Origin: Eremophila alpestris peregrina | Taxonomy: Eukaryota > Chordata > Aves > Passeriformes > Alaudidae | Direction: 5' to 3' | DNA: 64,000 bases | NCBI GenBank assembly: GCA_009792885.1 | Contig: WMCF01000030.1 | Location: forward strand, 5,413,909-5,477,908 | Shown: positions 13,517 to 28,600 of the stretch, one piece after another | How positions within the stretch are numbered: position 1 is the first letter of the stretch | Layout: every line of letters starts with the position of its first letter | Notes under the pieces: model-generated | The model's input: the letters and a program-made list of their open reading frames with translations, nothing else | The model's database searches: none | Told to the model about the DNA's origin: nothing | Program-made: the position numbers and the translations under genes

Positions 13517-13539
13517 CTTGTCCAGTGTAGATGATACAC

Positions 13540-13665
13540 TCAGAAGTTCTTGAAGATTTCTAGATCTTTAGGAGGTACCGGAGGTGTCTTGTTCCAGTCA
13601 TCTTCAGGATAAGCTTCAAAATTGGAAGTATCGCCATCATTGGATACTTTGGGCACTATGGGAGG
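13540..13665 (-). CDS. PRKX: PRKX coding exon 8 (AGC C-terminal tail, FKNF, stop)
   Basis: The coding part of the last coding exon has 42 codons including TGA (13542-13540), after acceptor ACTAG. It begins PPIVPKVSNDGDTSNFE, the turn of the AGC-kinase C-tail, and ends KDLEIFKNF. The terminal F-x-x-F hydrophobic motif docks into the N-lobe and, as in PKA, sits at the very C-terminus. The middle (NKTPPVPPK) differs most from human, where the matching stretch is also loosely conserved, but the length is identical. A consensus donor follows 23 nt after the stop. Confidence 0.97.
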   Translation of the reverse strand, partial: PPIVPKVSNDGDTSNFEAYPEDDWNKTPPVPPKDLEIFKNF

Positions 13666-16600
13666 CTAGTCAGAAGAAGCATAACAAAAATGTTAGTAGT
13701 TTCCTCAATGAGCTCCTCTCCATCATACTACTCTGTAAAAGATCTATTGAACAAATAGAGTACAGATTTACAGTTCACCTTTTCCCTAATAATGAATGGC
13801 ATGAGAGAGAGAAACTTGCAGCAACACAAATACATTCCCACACTTTGTCAACTTTACACTTAAAAATAATGTGGTTAAAAGATACTTAGATTAATTAATA
13901 ACTAAAACACTGAATAGAGATACCTATTTTATTGAGAACTAGCTTATTTTCTACTAAGAATCTCTATAGCAGCAGGGAAACTGCTATCATATTGAAGGAA
14001 AAAAGAGGATGAAATTAATAACTTCTGTCTACAAATTGTGGTTTTTCCTAACCTAGCAATAAATTCAAGCAGGTAAAGAAATTGCTTCACCATTTCACAA
14101 GGATGGCTATAAAAGCAGCTTAATTCCAATAGATTTTTTTAATGAAAATTGAAGGTGCCAAGAGAAGTATCAGTTTTCTATTTGTTTTCACAGAGGATAC
14201 TTTCAATTTCTAGTATTGCTCATCAGCTTCAGAGTACCTGTAGTTTTAATTTGTCTTGTATCTAACATTGAGAATACTCTGCACTTCTGGCCACAGACTA
14301 TGAGATAAAGATCCTTTCAGGAACATTTCATTAATTGCAGGTGTTAACAAAGGGCAAACCCCTTTTCCTCCCTCAAGGAACATTCATCTCTCTATCCTCT
14401 TCCCAGCCACTGAGAGGTTAACCACCATGCTGAGTCCAACAGAACACTTTAGAATGAGAAAACGTTATGGATTATCACTGAAGTGGCTCAAAGTTATACC
14501 ACACACAGAACTATAAAGTATGGCAAAATGCTATTCTGCATATCCTCAAAAAGATAAAAGCCTGGCTTCCACTAGCCCATGAGCTCTTATCTGATTTTCT
14601 GGGCTTCTCAAAACAGTATCATCAGTAGGTTTTCAGTGGGAAAGATGGGTCCCCATAAGATAGTAGTTCTAACCTTCAGCCAAAAGCAGAGTCCTAATTT
14701 TGTGTCTGGCAGCCACAGTAATACTGCCCAGATGCTGAGGAAAATGTGCAGCATCTGCTCTACCCCTGAGAACTGTCTGCTCCACTGCGGGCTGTGCCTG
14801 GCACCCCTCCTCCCTGTAAGCATTTTGGCAGAAAAAAGTTTTCTGAAGTGACACACAGAAAGAAAAAACAAAATAAAAGAGAGAAAGGATGCCTAATTAA
14901 ACTATTTTCTCTCAGCCATTGTTATTGTTTCTATGATATAGGTATTTAAGACCTTATTAGGGCCATGAATCACTGCATCATTTATACAACAGACAAATTC
15001 ACGCTTTTACAGGGAAAATGGAGCATTGTGAGCATTATTTCATATTTGTAATCTCTTCATCAGTATGAAATCGTGAAAACAAATTCTGAATACTATAGCT
15101 GCCTCTAGAAATAACCATCTTAATGTAACCATCACAAAGACTAAGAAACAAGTTTTGTATTCATAATAATCTGAATGCTACACATTTGTATGGTGACACT
15201 TTTTTGATTAATTTTAAAAACAAAAATGCCACACAAAGGATGTTTGTACCTGAGACATTTGATTGTACATCCAACAATAATTTTTAATACTATTTATGTT
15301 TTATGGCTTTGGTTGTTATAGACTTCAGAGTTTATATACTTAGAAAATAGGTTACCATACAGTTTGTGTCCTTGCAGGTTTTAATAAACAGAATTTATAG
15401 TAAATACCTACAAAAATGTGACTTCATTACAACGCATTTACATCTAACATCAACTGGGTGGGTGCAGTAATGATTAAAAATAAAACAAACCCACACGTTT
15501 AAAATACTGTAAACTTATTTTTTCTTAAAGAGGAAAGTCCCCTAGAGCTTTGTATTAGATATTGTTTACAAGAATACATCAAGATCATTTTAATATTGTC
15601 TCTTTCTCTTTTGATTTTTCTTTTTGGAAGACCTCAGGGTATCTACCTGGAATTTAAGTGCAAGAAACTAATGCAAAGAAAAGAAAAACAAATGTTTAAT
15701 TGGGATTTGATTGACTGCATATGGTAACTTGACCTCTGCTACAGAAAATCACTGCTGTAAAGAACTGTACAAGTTAGAAAGCTCTGAGGAAGGAAAGGAA
15801 GAAGGCAGTTTTACTTCCAAAGGACTTTAAAAAGCTTTTTGCAGTGTTGATAGCTTTTGCAAACATCTGCCATCATACAATACTAGAATTCAGTGCTATT
15901 AAAAAGTATGTTGGAATTACATTCATAAATACTTCTCTTTCACCTTCCCTATTTCTCCTGCTCCCATGTGCTTTATATTTTATTAAAACATTTACCTGAA
16001 TTGAACTTGGCACGCAAATTTAAAGCCTAGAGTAAAATACTTCCATATATGTAAGGACAAGGAAAGAAAGAAAAAAAAAAATAAAGCAACAGATTATCAA
16101 TCTCCTCCACCTCCCCCAATAAAAAAACACTTACAACAAATAATCACTTACAAAACTCTAAACCTGAAAACTGAACTTTTGATTAACCAATCAGCTTCAG
16201 CAAACTAAAGCAGGGATTTTTTAGACCGTTTGTATATAGACAAAAATGCAAACAGACGTTCACAAAAATAACTCTGCATTGCAAAAAGGCCAATATGCAT
16301 TTAATTACTCAGTGTGCATACAGATATGTGGTTATACACACACAGACACACAGATGCAACAGCCAACAAACCTTCAACAGATCAGCTTAAATGAACAATG
16401 ATTTCTCCTTGTGATGTCCTATACAGTATTTGCAGAATGTACCTTTAGTCTCCTCTGAGGTACAGCATCCCAGTCTATAGACCTGAACCATCGATGTCTC
16501 TTCACATCATCTGCTCCATTCTTTAAGGAAAGAAATTATTTGGTAAGCTGCATGTACACCAAACCATGCATTTCATTACAAGGACTGTGATATCAAAGCA

Positions 16601-19600
16601 GACTAACAATCTAGCCTTTTTTCTTTTTTCCAGGTGATAATCATTAAGAGATTCTAAAGAATAAATTCAGTGGCAATTTCCTAGCAGGTCCTGAGTTCCA
16701 GCAATAAAACCCAAGTATTTTTCATTATTCTTCTGACACAATGGAGATCAAGAACAGGCTTCAAAGTACCCAGAAACCTCTACCCACAAATTCACTACAG
16801 TCTTACTTTCCTTTTCTCCAACATTTTAGAGAATGCCTTATATTCAGATATACTTTCTAATTCTTGCACTATAAAAAACATGAGGGTTGATGGTGTTTTA
16901 AATAAAAATAATGTCAGAGAAGCACATAGTTTTTTCAAATATTACAGACATTTAATGCTGACAGCAGGATGTTCTCAGTACTGTTACGAAAGTAAATATA
17001 TTAAAACATTTGTTTTCATTTTAGATATACAGTTAAAGGTGTATTTGCCTTGTAATGATTATTCTCTCTGGGGTGCCTGCTTTATTTATGTACATAAGAA
17101 ACAAAAATGTCTCTTTTTCTCATTATTAAGCTTATTTCAAGCACAGACCTGTTTTAAAGGCATTAAGCACTGGGGAAGAACAGCTGGTTCTCTGTCTCAG
17201 GCCTGATCACAGCACAGGACTCAAGATTATACCACGTACAGCTCCACAAAATGAAGCATTATCACTCATTTAGGTTTTTTCAGATTTATGTGGAGTGGAA
17301 CTATCCAAGCTCATATCCAGTGAGGCATCAAGGAGAACAGTATCACCTAGTTCCCTCAAAAGCAATGACAGAATGCTTCACAAGAAAATGTTCAGTGGGA
17401 CTTCCATCTTTTTAAACCAATTGTTATAATGGAAAAGGGTCAGACACAAGTCTGACCTAGTGCTCCCACCCCAAAATCTTCTTTTAATTAGAACTGCTTT
17501 TGATTTAAGCATTTTAATCAATTGTAGGGAAAATTCCAAAAAAACCCCTAAGCAACCAGAGACTAAAAAAATCCCCCAAAAAAACACAAAACCCAGCCAA
17601 ACACATTTACCAAAGCCCATGTTTGAATAAATCAAGATTTGCTTTTGTTCTTGCTTTCCTTCAAAACTGTCCAAAGACATAAAAGTTTTCACTGGTAAAT
17701 GAGTTTAAAAACTTTCAGCTTAAGAAATCCTCCTGAAAAACACTACAAAGGATTCTGAAGGATAAGAAAAACATTATTTCCTGTTTTTTCTTACCAGTCT
17801 AAGTTTGTGCCATATAAAGTCTCCAAAAGAAAACACTGGACAGCTGGTTGAATCATTTACACTTATATCAATATGTTAAGAAAATCATGGTTGATTGTGC
17901 ACCTTTTACCTTCTTCACCTGTGTTTACCATTTGGGCCAAAAAGCAAACCTCTAACATCCTTTGCCCAGGGAAATAAAAATTTTAGATATCTCTAAAGAA
18001 AAGAAAGATTATACAAGCTAATTTCAGTATCTATTGTCTTCACAAATCTGTTCAGATTAGGGTAAATAATTCTTTCTGGTGGAAGAGTATTTGACTGTGC
18101 TTAATCAGCCCCACCAAGACAATGACCAGGTATCACAGTACAACAACAAGCCTTATACTCCTAAAAATAGTTTTTAAACTTCAAATTTGATTGGTGCTCC
18201 TTCTGGGATTAACACCTCCAAAACCAAAGAACCAAATGAGCTGCACCCTGTACTAAAGGACTTGGTACCAGTTTCTGGTCTAATCTAGGTTTTTATGTTA
18301 AAGAACAGGGTGGTGGTGGGGGGCTGGTGAGGAGAGATGGAAACCATCATGAAGAGTAGCATTAATCCAAATAGAAGAATGATTTTCAGAAAAACAGAAA
18401 TACACAGGTTAAACCTTGCATTTAGGATTGCATAACCTAAGTAATGTATGGGAAAATATATCTGTTTCATGCTGATAAAAACAAAAACTTTATGAAGAGC
18501 TGGTCTACACCTTTCCTATCTTTCTTGAGCTGTGTTTCACTAAAGATTTTGCACTGACCTTCATATTTCCTAGTCGTCTTGTTCTATCAACCACAAGCAG
18601 CTTCTTAATAAGGTCTCTGAAGTAAAGAAAACATGTTCTTTGTTAAACAGAAGTAATTTATATTTGACTGTCAAGTGTTAAAGAATATAGACATGCTTCC
18701 CTTTGACCCATTCATTCCCTCATTTTTTAGGATATTTAAGAGTAAACAATAAAAAAGAATCTAACCAAATTCTCGCAGATTTCTTTTAGTCTCTTCCAAG
18801 AAACAAAGGAAAAAAACTCTCCCTTGCTTCTCCCCTGCCCCTTGCCAAGTAGCACTATTTTGCTCGTTGCATTTTTGTTTTTGCTGGGCATTCCAAACCT
18901 CAAAATGGTTCTCCAATCTGTTTGTCAGAACTCAACACTAATATATATTAAAAGAAACAGTTAAAGCTGCACCTTCATTTTTATACTAAATATCCAGGGA
19001 AACCATGGAAGAGCTAGTCATCTGCTTAAAACTAGTAACATCTATAATTTAATTGGAAACAAAAAGCTTCACCAAGATACTGGTTCATTGAACAATTCTA
19101 CATAAAGCTAAATCAACATTTTAAAAGATCAAAACAAGTTTAGAGACATAAAACTCTTCCATTTTAATAGCAAAGTACTTCAAATATTAAGCCCCAAATA
19201 AATATGACATAAACAAAAAGTATCAGAATTTACAGAATTAGCTTGATTACTTATCAACTGAAAGAAAAATATGGCTTCATATTTCTATAAGCAGTTACAT
19301 TTTATCTCAAAGATTATTTTGCTATTTGATTTTAGAAAAATGGCATTCTGGACTGATTGCATAAAGTACCAATGACAAGAAAGAACAAAAGTTTAACCAT
19401 CCTTATTTGTATAATCTCAAGTAGTCCTGAGAGATGACATACAGCATTAAATGCTGGAGATTAACGAGGATGGCTAGTTCCAATTTTTAACAATAAGAAA
19501 GTTTAAACAAAGTCAACAGTTTTATTTACAGAAAAGAACACAAATATAACAATAACACACCTGCCTCTCTCCATCCCTGCCTGTAATTTCTACTATCCCT

Positions 19601-22600
19601 CCCAAAAAAGTCAATGTGTCACCTATCCTTGTAATCACAAAAGTGCATGCAGGAAGAACATATGATCTGAATATGACAGTTTACAAAGATGCTGCATTTG
19701 GCAGGAATACAATTCTAAAATTCAACCGGGAAAAATTAAGTTACCAGATATAGGAATAAAAAAGTCCACGCAGAAAGCAATTTTTAAAACTCTTATGATA
19801 ATTTCAGACAATCAATATTTGAATTCAATTAAATCATGTCACCAACTCCTTTTACAGTCACCTTTGCAGAAATATCCCTTTTCTGATTCACAAAGAAGGC
19901 CATTCCTTATGGAAGAGGCTACAATGATGACTGTAAGCACACTTAAAAGAGAAGCAGGACTGAAAAGAAATCCAGAAACCCAAGAAGAGATTCATTGAGT
20001 TTGTGGCCAAAGACACTTTCCAATTCCTACAAAACCAGACAACACTTAATGGATCATTCTTGGCTTGCTTCAAAAATTCATCATAGAACAGTTTAGGGAT
20101 GAGCTACTTGGTGATACAGTGTTGTCACTAAAGATGATACTTGCTGCATTGGACTGGTGAAATATCCATTGAATTGAAACAAGTAATGGATGGTTTAGTA
20201 GTACTATATTACATTGGCTCTAAAATTATTTAAAAATTATGTTAAAATTAATTCAATAGATGTGGTGTATGTATCTGGAGAATCAAATTCTATATGAAGG
20301 TCTCTCTAGACCAATAATCAGTAAAATGCTGTAACAGTGACATTTCATTTGGAGTTTTCCAAAACAGTCTTTGCAAAGTAAAGTTTAAAAAAGCAGTAAG
20401 AAAGAGGGAAAGCAGAAGTGGTACAAATTCAGAAAGTAAAAACTACGGGAGGGTGATAGGGAGTAGGTGAGTAAAAAATGTCAATCAATGTCTGTAAGCT
20501 CGGGTAGTGCATATCCCTAGGGAGAGAAGCGTTCTCAGAGTTTAGAAAGGCAAATAGTTTTGCTGCCTCAGAAAGGAGAGTTAAAACACTGTATTATAGC
20601 CCTAATACTTCAGATGCAGTCTGGATGTGACAGGACCCAAGACAGCCTTCTTTCTGGCTGAAATACTCAGTGGAAAAGAGAGAGAAAACAGATGGGTTAG
20701 AAAGGTAAGAAACAGACTGCCTTCGTTAGACAAAATAATCTTGGCACTTGGTTTAAGCTAATGATGCAGAGATGTTCAAAGACTATCCAGTTCTGCATAT
20801 TCTGGTTTAAAAAAAGAGAGAGGGTCTGACATGCAAGACACTGTGCTCACAACTCACTGCAGAAAGCAAGTGAAGCCACAGAAGTAGTGTGGCCAGCAGG
20901 ACAGACTGACAGTGATTGTCCCCCTCTACTGGCCACACCTCGTGCTCCTGTGTCCAGTTCTGGGCCTCTCACTTCAAGAAAGACACTGAGATGCTGGAGT
21001 GTGTCCAGAGAAGGGCAGTGGAACTGGTGAAGGGTCTGGGGGTAAGTCCCACAAGGAGTGGCTGAGGGAGCTGGGATTGTTTAGCCTGAATAAAAGAAGG
21101 CTCAGGGGTGACCTTATTAGTCTCTGTAACTGCTTTCACTGTATTGGATATATAGTGATTGTTAGTGATGATAACCAAATTTGAAGTGTTCCACCTTCTG
21201 ATCACAATATTATAGTTCAGTGCACAGAATACTACAAGAGAGAATAAGTTCTCTTTACAAGACCAATTGGATTAGGAAGACCAGACAATGAGACTAAAGA
21301 AACTGGAAACAGTGTGGAGCTACTAAGAGAATGCTGCTACAAAGAGACAAAAATATGAGACACTAGTCAGCCTAAGGGGTGAAGACATGCTTCATTCAGC
21401 ACACTTGATGATTCAGTGGAAGGTTAAACAAAAAAAACCTCTTTCTCAAATGGCTAGTTTTAACTGCTTACCCAGTAGTGACAGGTAGCAAGTGCCTCTC
21501 TAAGGTCACTATCAAAACATCATGAATGATTAACATAGGGATAACTATGTTAACACTCCCTCACTCATTCAGTCAGTTATCTCTGGTTCTTAGGAGAAAC
21601 TTCAGGTTTATAATTGTGTTTTCTCTGCTTCAATGTTTACTAAAACTTATTTCAGTTATGGAATTTTTAAATACGGAAAAAAAACCTTATTTCATCTGCA
21701 ATACACCTTTAACAACTGCTAAAGACCGAGAATTAAACCCAGATTACACGTGTATACTGCATATTAAACTGGGCCTCTGATATCATAAATGCAAGTTGAT
21801 TTTACACTAGAACTTCTAAAGTACCAGAGTTCTCTCAAGTAATTATGCTGAGAGTGATCTAAGTAGTATGTATCTATAGATAGAAAGTTTAGTGCTCTCT
21901 TCCTGCTCTCCTAATTTTTACTCAGATAATCTCTTCATATTTCTCCTCTTGACCTTTTACAGTACAAGCCAATGGGGTTTGCACAAGGTGGAAAAGTATT
22001 TAATATCCCATAATACACAGAAAAGAAAGTTAGATATCTTACAACTGCCTCACCACCTTGAATATATAAGTTTATTTGGACTGAAAGTGTAAATGTAATA
22101 TAAAATATTTACCAACACGATGTTTTAAAAAATCAGAATCTGAAATCAGGTTTTCAAAAAATATTTTATAGAAACAGTGCTCAGGAGGTATTTAGAACAG
22201 AAATGACAGTGTTGGGAGTCATAGACTTACTTTACATATAAATCCAAATGCCTCGGGAAATCTATTTTGCCAGCAAGAATCTTCTGATATATACCAAATG
22301 GATTGTCATCAAAAAATGGAGGAAACCTATTTTAATACAGAAATTTTTTAGATGTTAGAAAAAGAAGTTCTAAAAATCTTATAAGCAGTAGTATGCTATA
22401 ACACTTCCCCTCAGAAATAATTCATTATACAGTTCTTTTTCGCAGGACACTACCAATCAAATAGTATCTTGAAGAATAATTAAAGGCTGCCATTGTAAAA
22501 CAGAAAACATTTTTGTACACAACACACTGAATGCAGAATTAAAATTTCAATATAACAATAGAAAAGTATAAAATTGTTACACAGTTGCATTAAAATATAA

Positions 22601-25600
22601 TGTATGAAACAAATTTTCAGTGTTAGAAGTAAAAAATGTTTTGCCTTTATCTCTAAAGCCCAGGGATATACTCTCCAAAAGAGCATTACCATTTTTGATC
22701 TTATCCTGTAACTGCAGGCACACCCTTATTTACCAGTTTCTGCCTAGAGTGTTAAAGGACCTTCACATAAATACATTATCTAGTTCAGTTAATTGTTGCA
22801 CTTCTTGAATTCAAGTATATGTTTTGCTAGATAAGGTTTTTGAAACAGTCAGACTGCTCACAACTCTCTAGTGCAGTTGCCTTTTTGTGTGAACAGATAA
22901 AGTTTTCATTTCAAAATTTTCCCCATGATGAATCATAAATTAATATGTAATTAAAATTCTACATCTATATTTTCTATGAAGTTATTTTTGAAGTCATGAG
23001 CTAACAGAGAGACTACTTCTTTTAGTACAGCTACGGTAAGAACTGAGTCTTCTGCTGCACTTCCATTTCTACCACAGTACATCCCTGACTGCTGCAAAGG
23101 TGCATCAGTACAGCCAGCACAGGCAGCTGAGCCCAGTGCCCACAGCTTTCTGAGTGTCAGTCGTGATCTTAAAAGTTGCCACAGGAAACCCCCTAAGGGA
23201 ATGCAGTAAATCATTCCATAATCTCAGTCCTGTTTTGCCCCCCAAAACATGACCAAAGCAACCCTCTTACTATGCTTCTGCCTCAAAATCCCTACAGAAT
23301 TAAAAAACCTGCAGGTTTTGAGTGTTGACCTATTAATAACATCCAACCACTATTACAGTTTAATTAAAGTATTTTTACATCTCCCTAACATTTTATAATT
23401 ACCTTCTCAGAGAACTTAACTGTGTACATACACACACAAATACAGTGCTTGTGGCTTTGAAAATCACTGCTAGCACAAAAACAAGGACGAAAACAACATT
23501 TCTTCTCTTCAGGCTCTTTAATTTTTTGATACTCAAACGAGCTTATTCCTCAGTAAGTACTATACATTATTTCCATTATGTTTTCAGAAGTATTAATTTC
23601 TTCATTCAGCTGATGATCAAGTGGATTACTATTCCCTTTGAAATACTGTAAACTTTGGCCATGGCAATTATCAAAATCATCAGAATATTTAAATAAAGGG
23701 GTCTGTAGGCTTATGGTAAAAAACTCCATAATAATTCAAAGCACTGAAAAGCATGATGAAACTATCTGGCTAGGGAAAGACTAAAGGACATTTCTTGTTG
23801 GTGTTCAGAAAGCCAGAGTACTTTCCTTATGAAAAACTACCTTCCAGCTAACTGGAAAGTGGAAGAATCTCAGTAATAATAATTGTGCTGTTAAAAACTT
23901 CTGCTTTGACACTAAAGAACAAGGAAAACGTCATTGTTATTTAACATGCACAGGTTTTTCCTTCACAAGGACTACGATATAAAGTTTCTTTTTTAGTCAA
24001 GCAGTATAAATATCATTCACATTCTCCACAGCAAGTTGACAAATTTAATTTTCTATTTATTACCTATTAGAATCTATAAATGCATAAAGCAATTAGAACA
24101 TTTTGTAACTATGTATTAAAAAGCTGCCAGCTGCAGTAAGCAGATTACTGTGCTGATTACTGAGGTATGAAATGAATAAGAATAGAAGTACATATAATTT
24201 TTTTCATATTTACATGTTTAAATTGGTCTTTGCTTTCTCACTTTGAAAATCTAGAATTACTATGTCTAGAGTTCTTGAGAAATGTTTAAATCACAACTGG
24301 CTATGTAGTGATTTTATAGCAATTCTGCTTAAAGTGCATTTGATCTCTATGCAAAATGACAACAGATTTGAAAGAGTTTTCTCCTGGACAAACCAAGTAA
24401 CTTGATTTTGACTCTTTTTGTAAATGCCAACTTTCAACACAGCACAGATTTTAGACAAAACAACGCAAGTATTGTGCTGGAAGCTACCTAGTAAATCAAC
24501 AAAAATCCCCTTGGGTTTCAGACTTTCTTCCCACCATAACACAAATACAAACAGCTGCCTTTTCACCAGCTGAAAAGAAGCTACAAAAAATATCATCTCT
24601 GTAAATGGGAGAACAGCTGCAAACCATTCCTTTTGCTAACTGAAGCATAACAGTGGCATGGACATAAGTTTCAAAAACAGTCTGAAGAACAGAAGTTGTA
24701 AAACCTCAAGGGAAAACACACAGGTCTGATAATATGAAACTGCACACAGGAACCATTAACCCACCAAAAATGGCAGACCAGCACACCATATAAGACAACT
24801 GAAGCAAAAATAAAAAACACAAAGCCCATATTAATACAAAAAATTCGTATTAGCTGCATATCTGATAACAGTACAATTATGACGTAACCTATCTAATGTT
24901 AAATAACAAGTATATTAATCTCCGCATTAAATAGTAACAGAACTCATTTACTCAAAATAAATAGATGTTCCAACTCTTGTATTGACAATTTCAGCTTGTT
25001 TAAATTAACTATATGAAGTTGGTGTTATTCATGTGTTAAGGTTTCTTTTCACCCTATTCCTTGCCCTTTCTCCATCTTGCTATGCTATAAACCTAAACAG
25101 GACCTTGCCTTAAACCTAGTTTGTGCAGAAGAATTCCATGGGCCTCCAGAGATTAAGTTAGGGAAATAAGACACTGTAGAACAGGAAGGTGTGGGTTTGT
25201 TTGTTTGTTTTTAGAGAGGCCATTTCCTTACACTCACACCTACCAATTCTTTTCAATTGCTTTTGGGCTTCAGAGAGACCAACTTCAGGAAATAACTAGC
25301 AAATGTTTTACATTAATTTACTTGCAGACAATAACTTAGTCTTCAAGTCAGGTTTTGTCCACCTTCAAAATATTTTCAGATTTCTTAAATCTTCTTTGCA
25401 TTTCAATGGATGAAGTTAACTAGGACTGTTTCTGCAATAAAAGCCTTGATAGCAAATCTCTAGCCAGATCCCTAGTTGGCGAGGAAAAGTGTTTCAAAAC
25501 ACTGTTAAAAAGAACAGCAAAATTTTAGCTGATAAAATGCTAAAAGCATACATTCATTGTGATAACCTTCCCATCTAAAGGAAACACATATAAACCATAA

Positions 25601-28600
25601 TCCCTGCCCTCCTTTAATCCCCTAAAAAATTCCTAATAAAGTAGGCTCTATACCCCCAATCTTAAAAAAAAGCCCGAAACAAACAAAAAGCCCCACCAAA
25701 AACTAACCTCAAAACGAAACACCCCAAACAAACAAGCTTGTATGGAGTCCCTATTGCAGCTTTGGAAAATGACTGAGTGCTGCTGTTTTATTTTTTAGTC
25801 TTGGACAGAGTCCCTGTGCAAAACAGCACTCAATCATTATGAAGAGCATTCCTATACAAGTACTGTAGCAAAAAAAAACCTTAGAAAATCACACACAGCA
25901 GACAGCTGCTCTGTCAATCAGCCTATATAAAACCTCATTTGGCTTTCAGGAAAGTGTAAGCTATCTCTATTAGTTAAGTCTCTAAAAGCCAAAGTGTTCA
26001 TATTAAGCTACCTCCCTCCCATCCCCCCACCCTGAAATGCAGGTCTCATCCCTTGAGCCAGACAGTGTCATGACGCACAAGATCCTACACAGAAACAATG
26101 GCAGCTGCTCCCTTTTTTTATGAACAATATATACCAGACGTATTTCAGTAGAATAGACAGCAGTCATACTTCAGCACCCTGCAGTCTTGAGATCTCAATG
26201 ACTCCAAATATCTTGCTTGACTGCCACCTGTAGTCAGTATGTTAACTTTGTAAATGGTCTAGTGGAGAGAATCCCATCAACATCTCTGTAAGGCATGCAA
26301 ATAAAAAAGACCCAATATCCATTTACACTGAGACCACACAGACCTAATACAGAGTGGTCCCACTGAAACCCATGGCAGGAAGATAAATCACAGCTGGGTG
26401 ACTGCAGTACCTGCACTGATATTACAACCCAGACACTTTTATCTACAGTCCTCCCACTGTCTAGTACTAATATTAGTGGCAACAAGCTTGCTGGGAATCT
26501 CTTTTTTCCTTTCTGGGAATCTTTAATCTCTCTGAGAACTCTTTTGACCAGCTTGGGCTGCTCACCTTACTGGAAGCAATGGAAGAAAGGTGAAGCCTGT
26601 TCTCTCTACATATCAGCCTACACAAATAACAACTTCATATTAGACCCGTCAGCCATGCATGCCTGGGTCAGCCAGCAACTATTATATATTTTTATTGCTT
26701 TTCTGTCCACAAATTGCTGTGAGATTCAAAGCTGATGTATATGCAAGCCCTCAGGACACTAAGAAAGCAAGCAGTGGGTAGCAATGCTGTGCTGGGTAAA
26801 GTTGTGTTGGTACTGGGTGAACTTCACAGCAGTACATCAGTGGATTAGACCTCTGAAGTGATCACCCATCCATCAGGGGAACCACCTGCTCAGGCAAACT
26901 TATGAGCTTGTCCAAACACTGGAAGAGTCACCAAAATCACTTTGAAATGACAATACTGCACAGAGAAAAGGATGATTAAATCCAAGCAAGGACACTTTGT
27001 TCTGATCATTCTACAAGGCTGCAGATTCATGAGGAAAGGCCACAGAAGACACCTGACACACCTGGGGACCAAGAAGGTGCAGAATGCACTGAGCCAGGTA
27101 CCAGGCAGAAGCTCCAAGAACTATGAAATCAAACTCATAAATATACTATGTTTCTTCAGAAGCTATGAAAGCCTTGCTTTCATTTGCATTTGTCTTATAG
27201 CACCCAGCAATTGCTTTCACTCAAACAACACAGCCAAGACAAAAAAAAGTAAAAGGAAAAATATGCAGATTCTTTGTTCAGCACACAAGCACAATTTCAC
27301 ATTCTATCTAAATCAGTTATTTATTTAACTGAAAAAAATATTATTTTTTGAAATCAGAGGAAATTGAGACAATTACTTTTATCTAGCTAATACCAACAAG
27401 TCATGAACAGTTAATTACATTAATGCCAGAAACTGTTTCTGCAGGTTGAATTTGTATCTTCTGAAAACACCGCTTATCAAACAAATTTCAAAAAAACCAA
27501 AAGTAGCATTTGAGCTAACAGATTTTAAAAAGATCTATAAAGTTTTCCCCTGCTCTTCTTCCTCTGGTTTAAAGAAAACCAGTGCTCAGCTGTAATACAA
27601 ACTGTATTTATGAAGGTCTTCCTACTTGCCACTGTGCATTTTTCCAGACTGGAGCTCCCACTGTACCTAGGATTACCCTATGCTGGAAATTAATTACAGA
27701 AGTAGTCCTGTTCTTTATCCTTTAAATAAATCCAAACTTTGGCAAAACCTGATTTTCCAAAACACATAAGGAAAAGAGAAGCTGTTAAAAAAGTCTTAAG
27801 TAAAAAAACCAAAACTAAGAACCCCAAACCAAACAGAAAACTCAAACCCAAAAAAAAGAAACAAATCCAACAAACTCCAAACCCGAAAACATTCCTGTAA
27901 CAACAGTGATGTATGTTCTTTTGTAAAGCTTCCCAATTCCTTTCTCCAAAGGCAGAAATTAAACTGGTATATCAATAATAAATTTAGCCCAAATTTGTTA
28001 ATCCAAATATTGTGAACAGAACTAGCAAATAATTCTGTATTACATAATATTGCTGTGATAGAGTAATTATCACTTACCCTGACAACATCTCAAATATAAG
28101 AATTCCCAGAGCCCACCAATCCACAGCTCTTCCATGGCCTTTACTTTGTATAACTTCTGGTGCAAGGTACTCAGGAGTGCCACAGAGAGTCCACGTTCTG
28201 GTTGTAAAAGAAGGAAAAAGAAAACCACAAAACAAACAACAAAAGCAGGTCAAAGTGGAACTGAAACAACAGTAATAGGAAAAACACATGCATATGAAGT
28301 ACCCAACATACACCTATGTATTTACTGTACAAAGAAACAGAGAAATAAGAAAGGCCTCTACAAGATTTAAACAGACTGCTTTGATGATGTTCTCCAATTC
28401 TCCTGGAACAGAGATCTATGCAAATTAAGAAACTTCCTGTCTCAGAAAATACCTGTGCACTGAGTTTCCCAGCTGGTGCTGTGGTACTCTACCCATTAGA
28501 CTATACATTGTTTTGAATTATTAACGGTATTTTTCACTCTGTAAGCTGCAGACACTGGGAGTTCATGGACTGACAGACCCAGCAGAAGACAAGCTCAATG

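Larger units (their letters stand above)
9380..13539 (-). other. PRKX: PRKX 3' untranslated region (probable extent)
   Basis: About 4.2 kb follow the stop on the transcribed strand without another exon, ending just past AATAAA at 9399-9394. The length is of the same order as the long 3' UTR I remember for human PRKX. The region is AT-rich, lacks any recognised mobile element, and carries earlier candidate signals at 12596-12591 and 10556-10551. The absence of repeats over 4 kb, against a CR1 or LTR in many other stretches, is weak support for constraint. Part of it (13096-13516) may be an intron. The exact end is inferred, not seen. Confidence 0.6.
22327..28077 (-). other. PRKX intron 4
   Basis: A 5.8-kb GT-AG intron with two A/C-rich low-complexity tracts (about 25665-25737 and 27795-27893). 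Patches of higher GC near 23040-23180 and 26340-26470 do not match any family I recognise. Confidence 0.9.

Noticed and set aside
16327..16355. CA-rich stretch considered as a microsatellite
   Set aside because: It is short and interrupted; similar weak CA or TA stretches at 11886, 23430 and 32707 are also too short to call.
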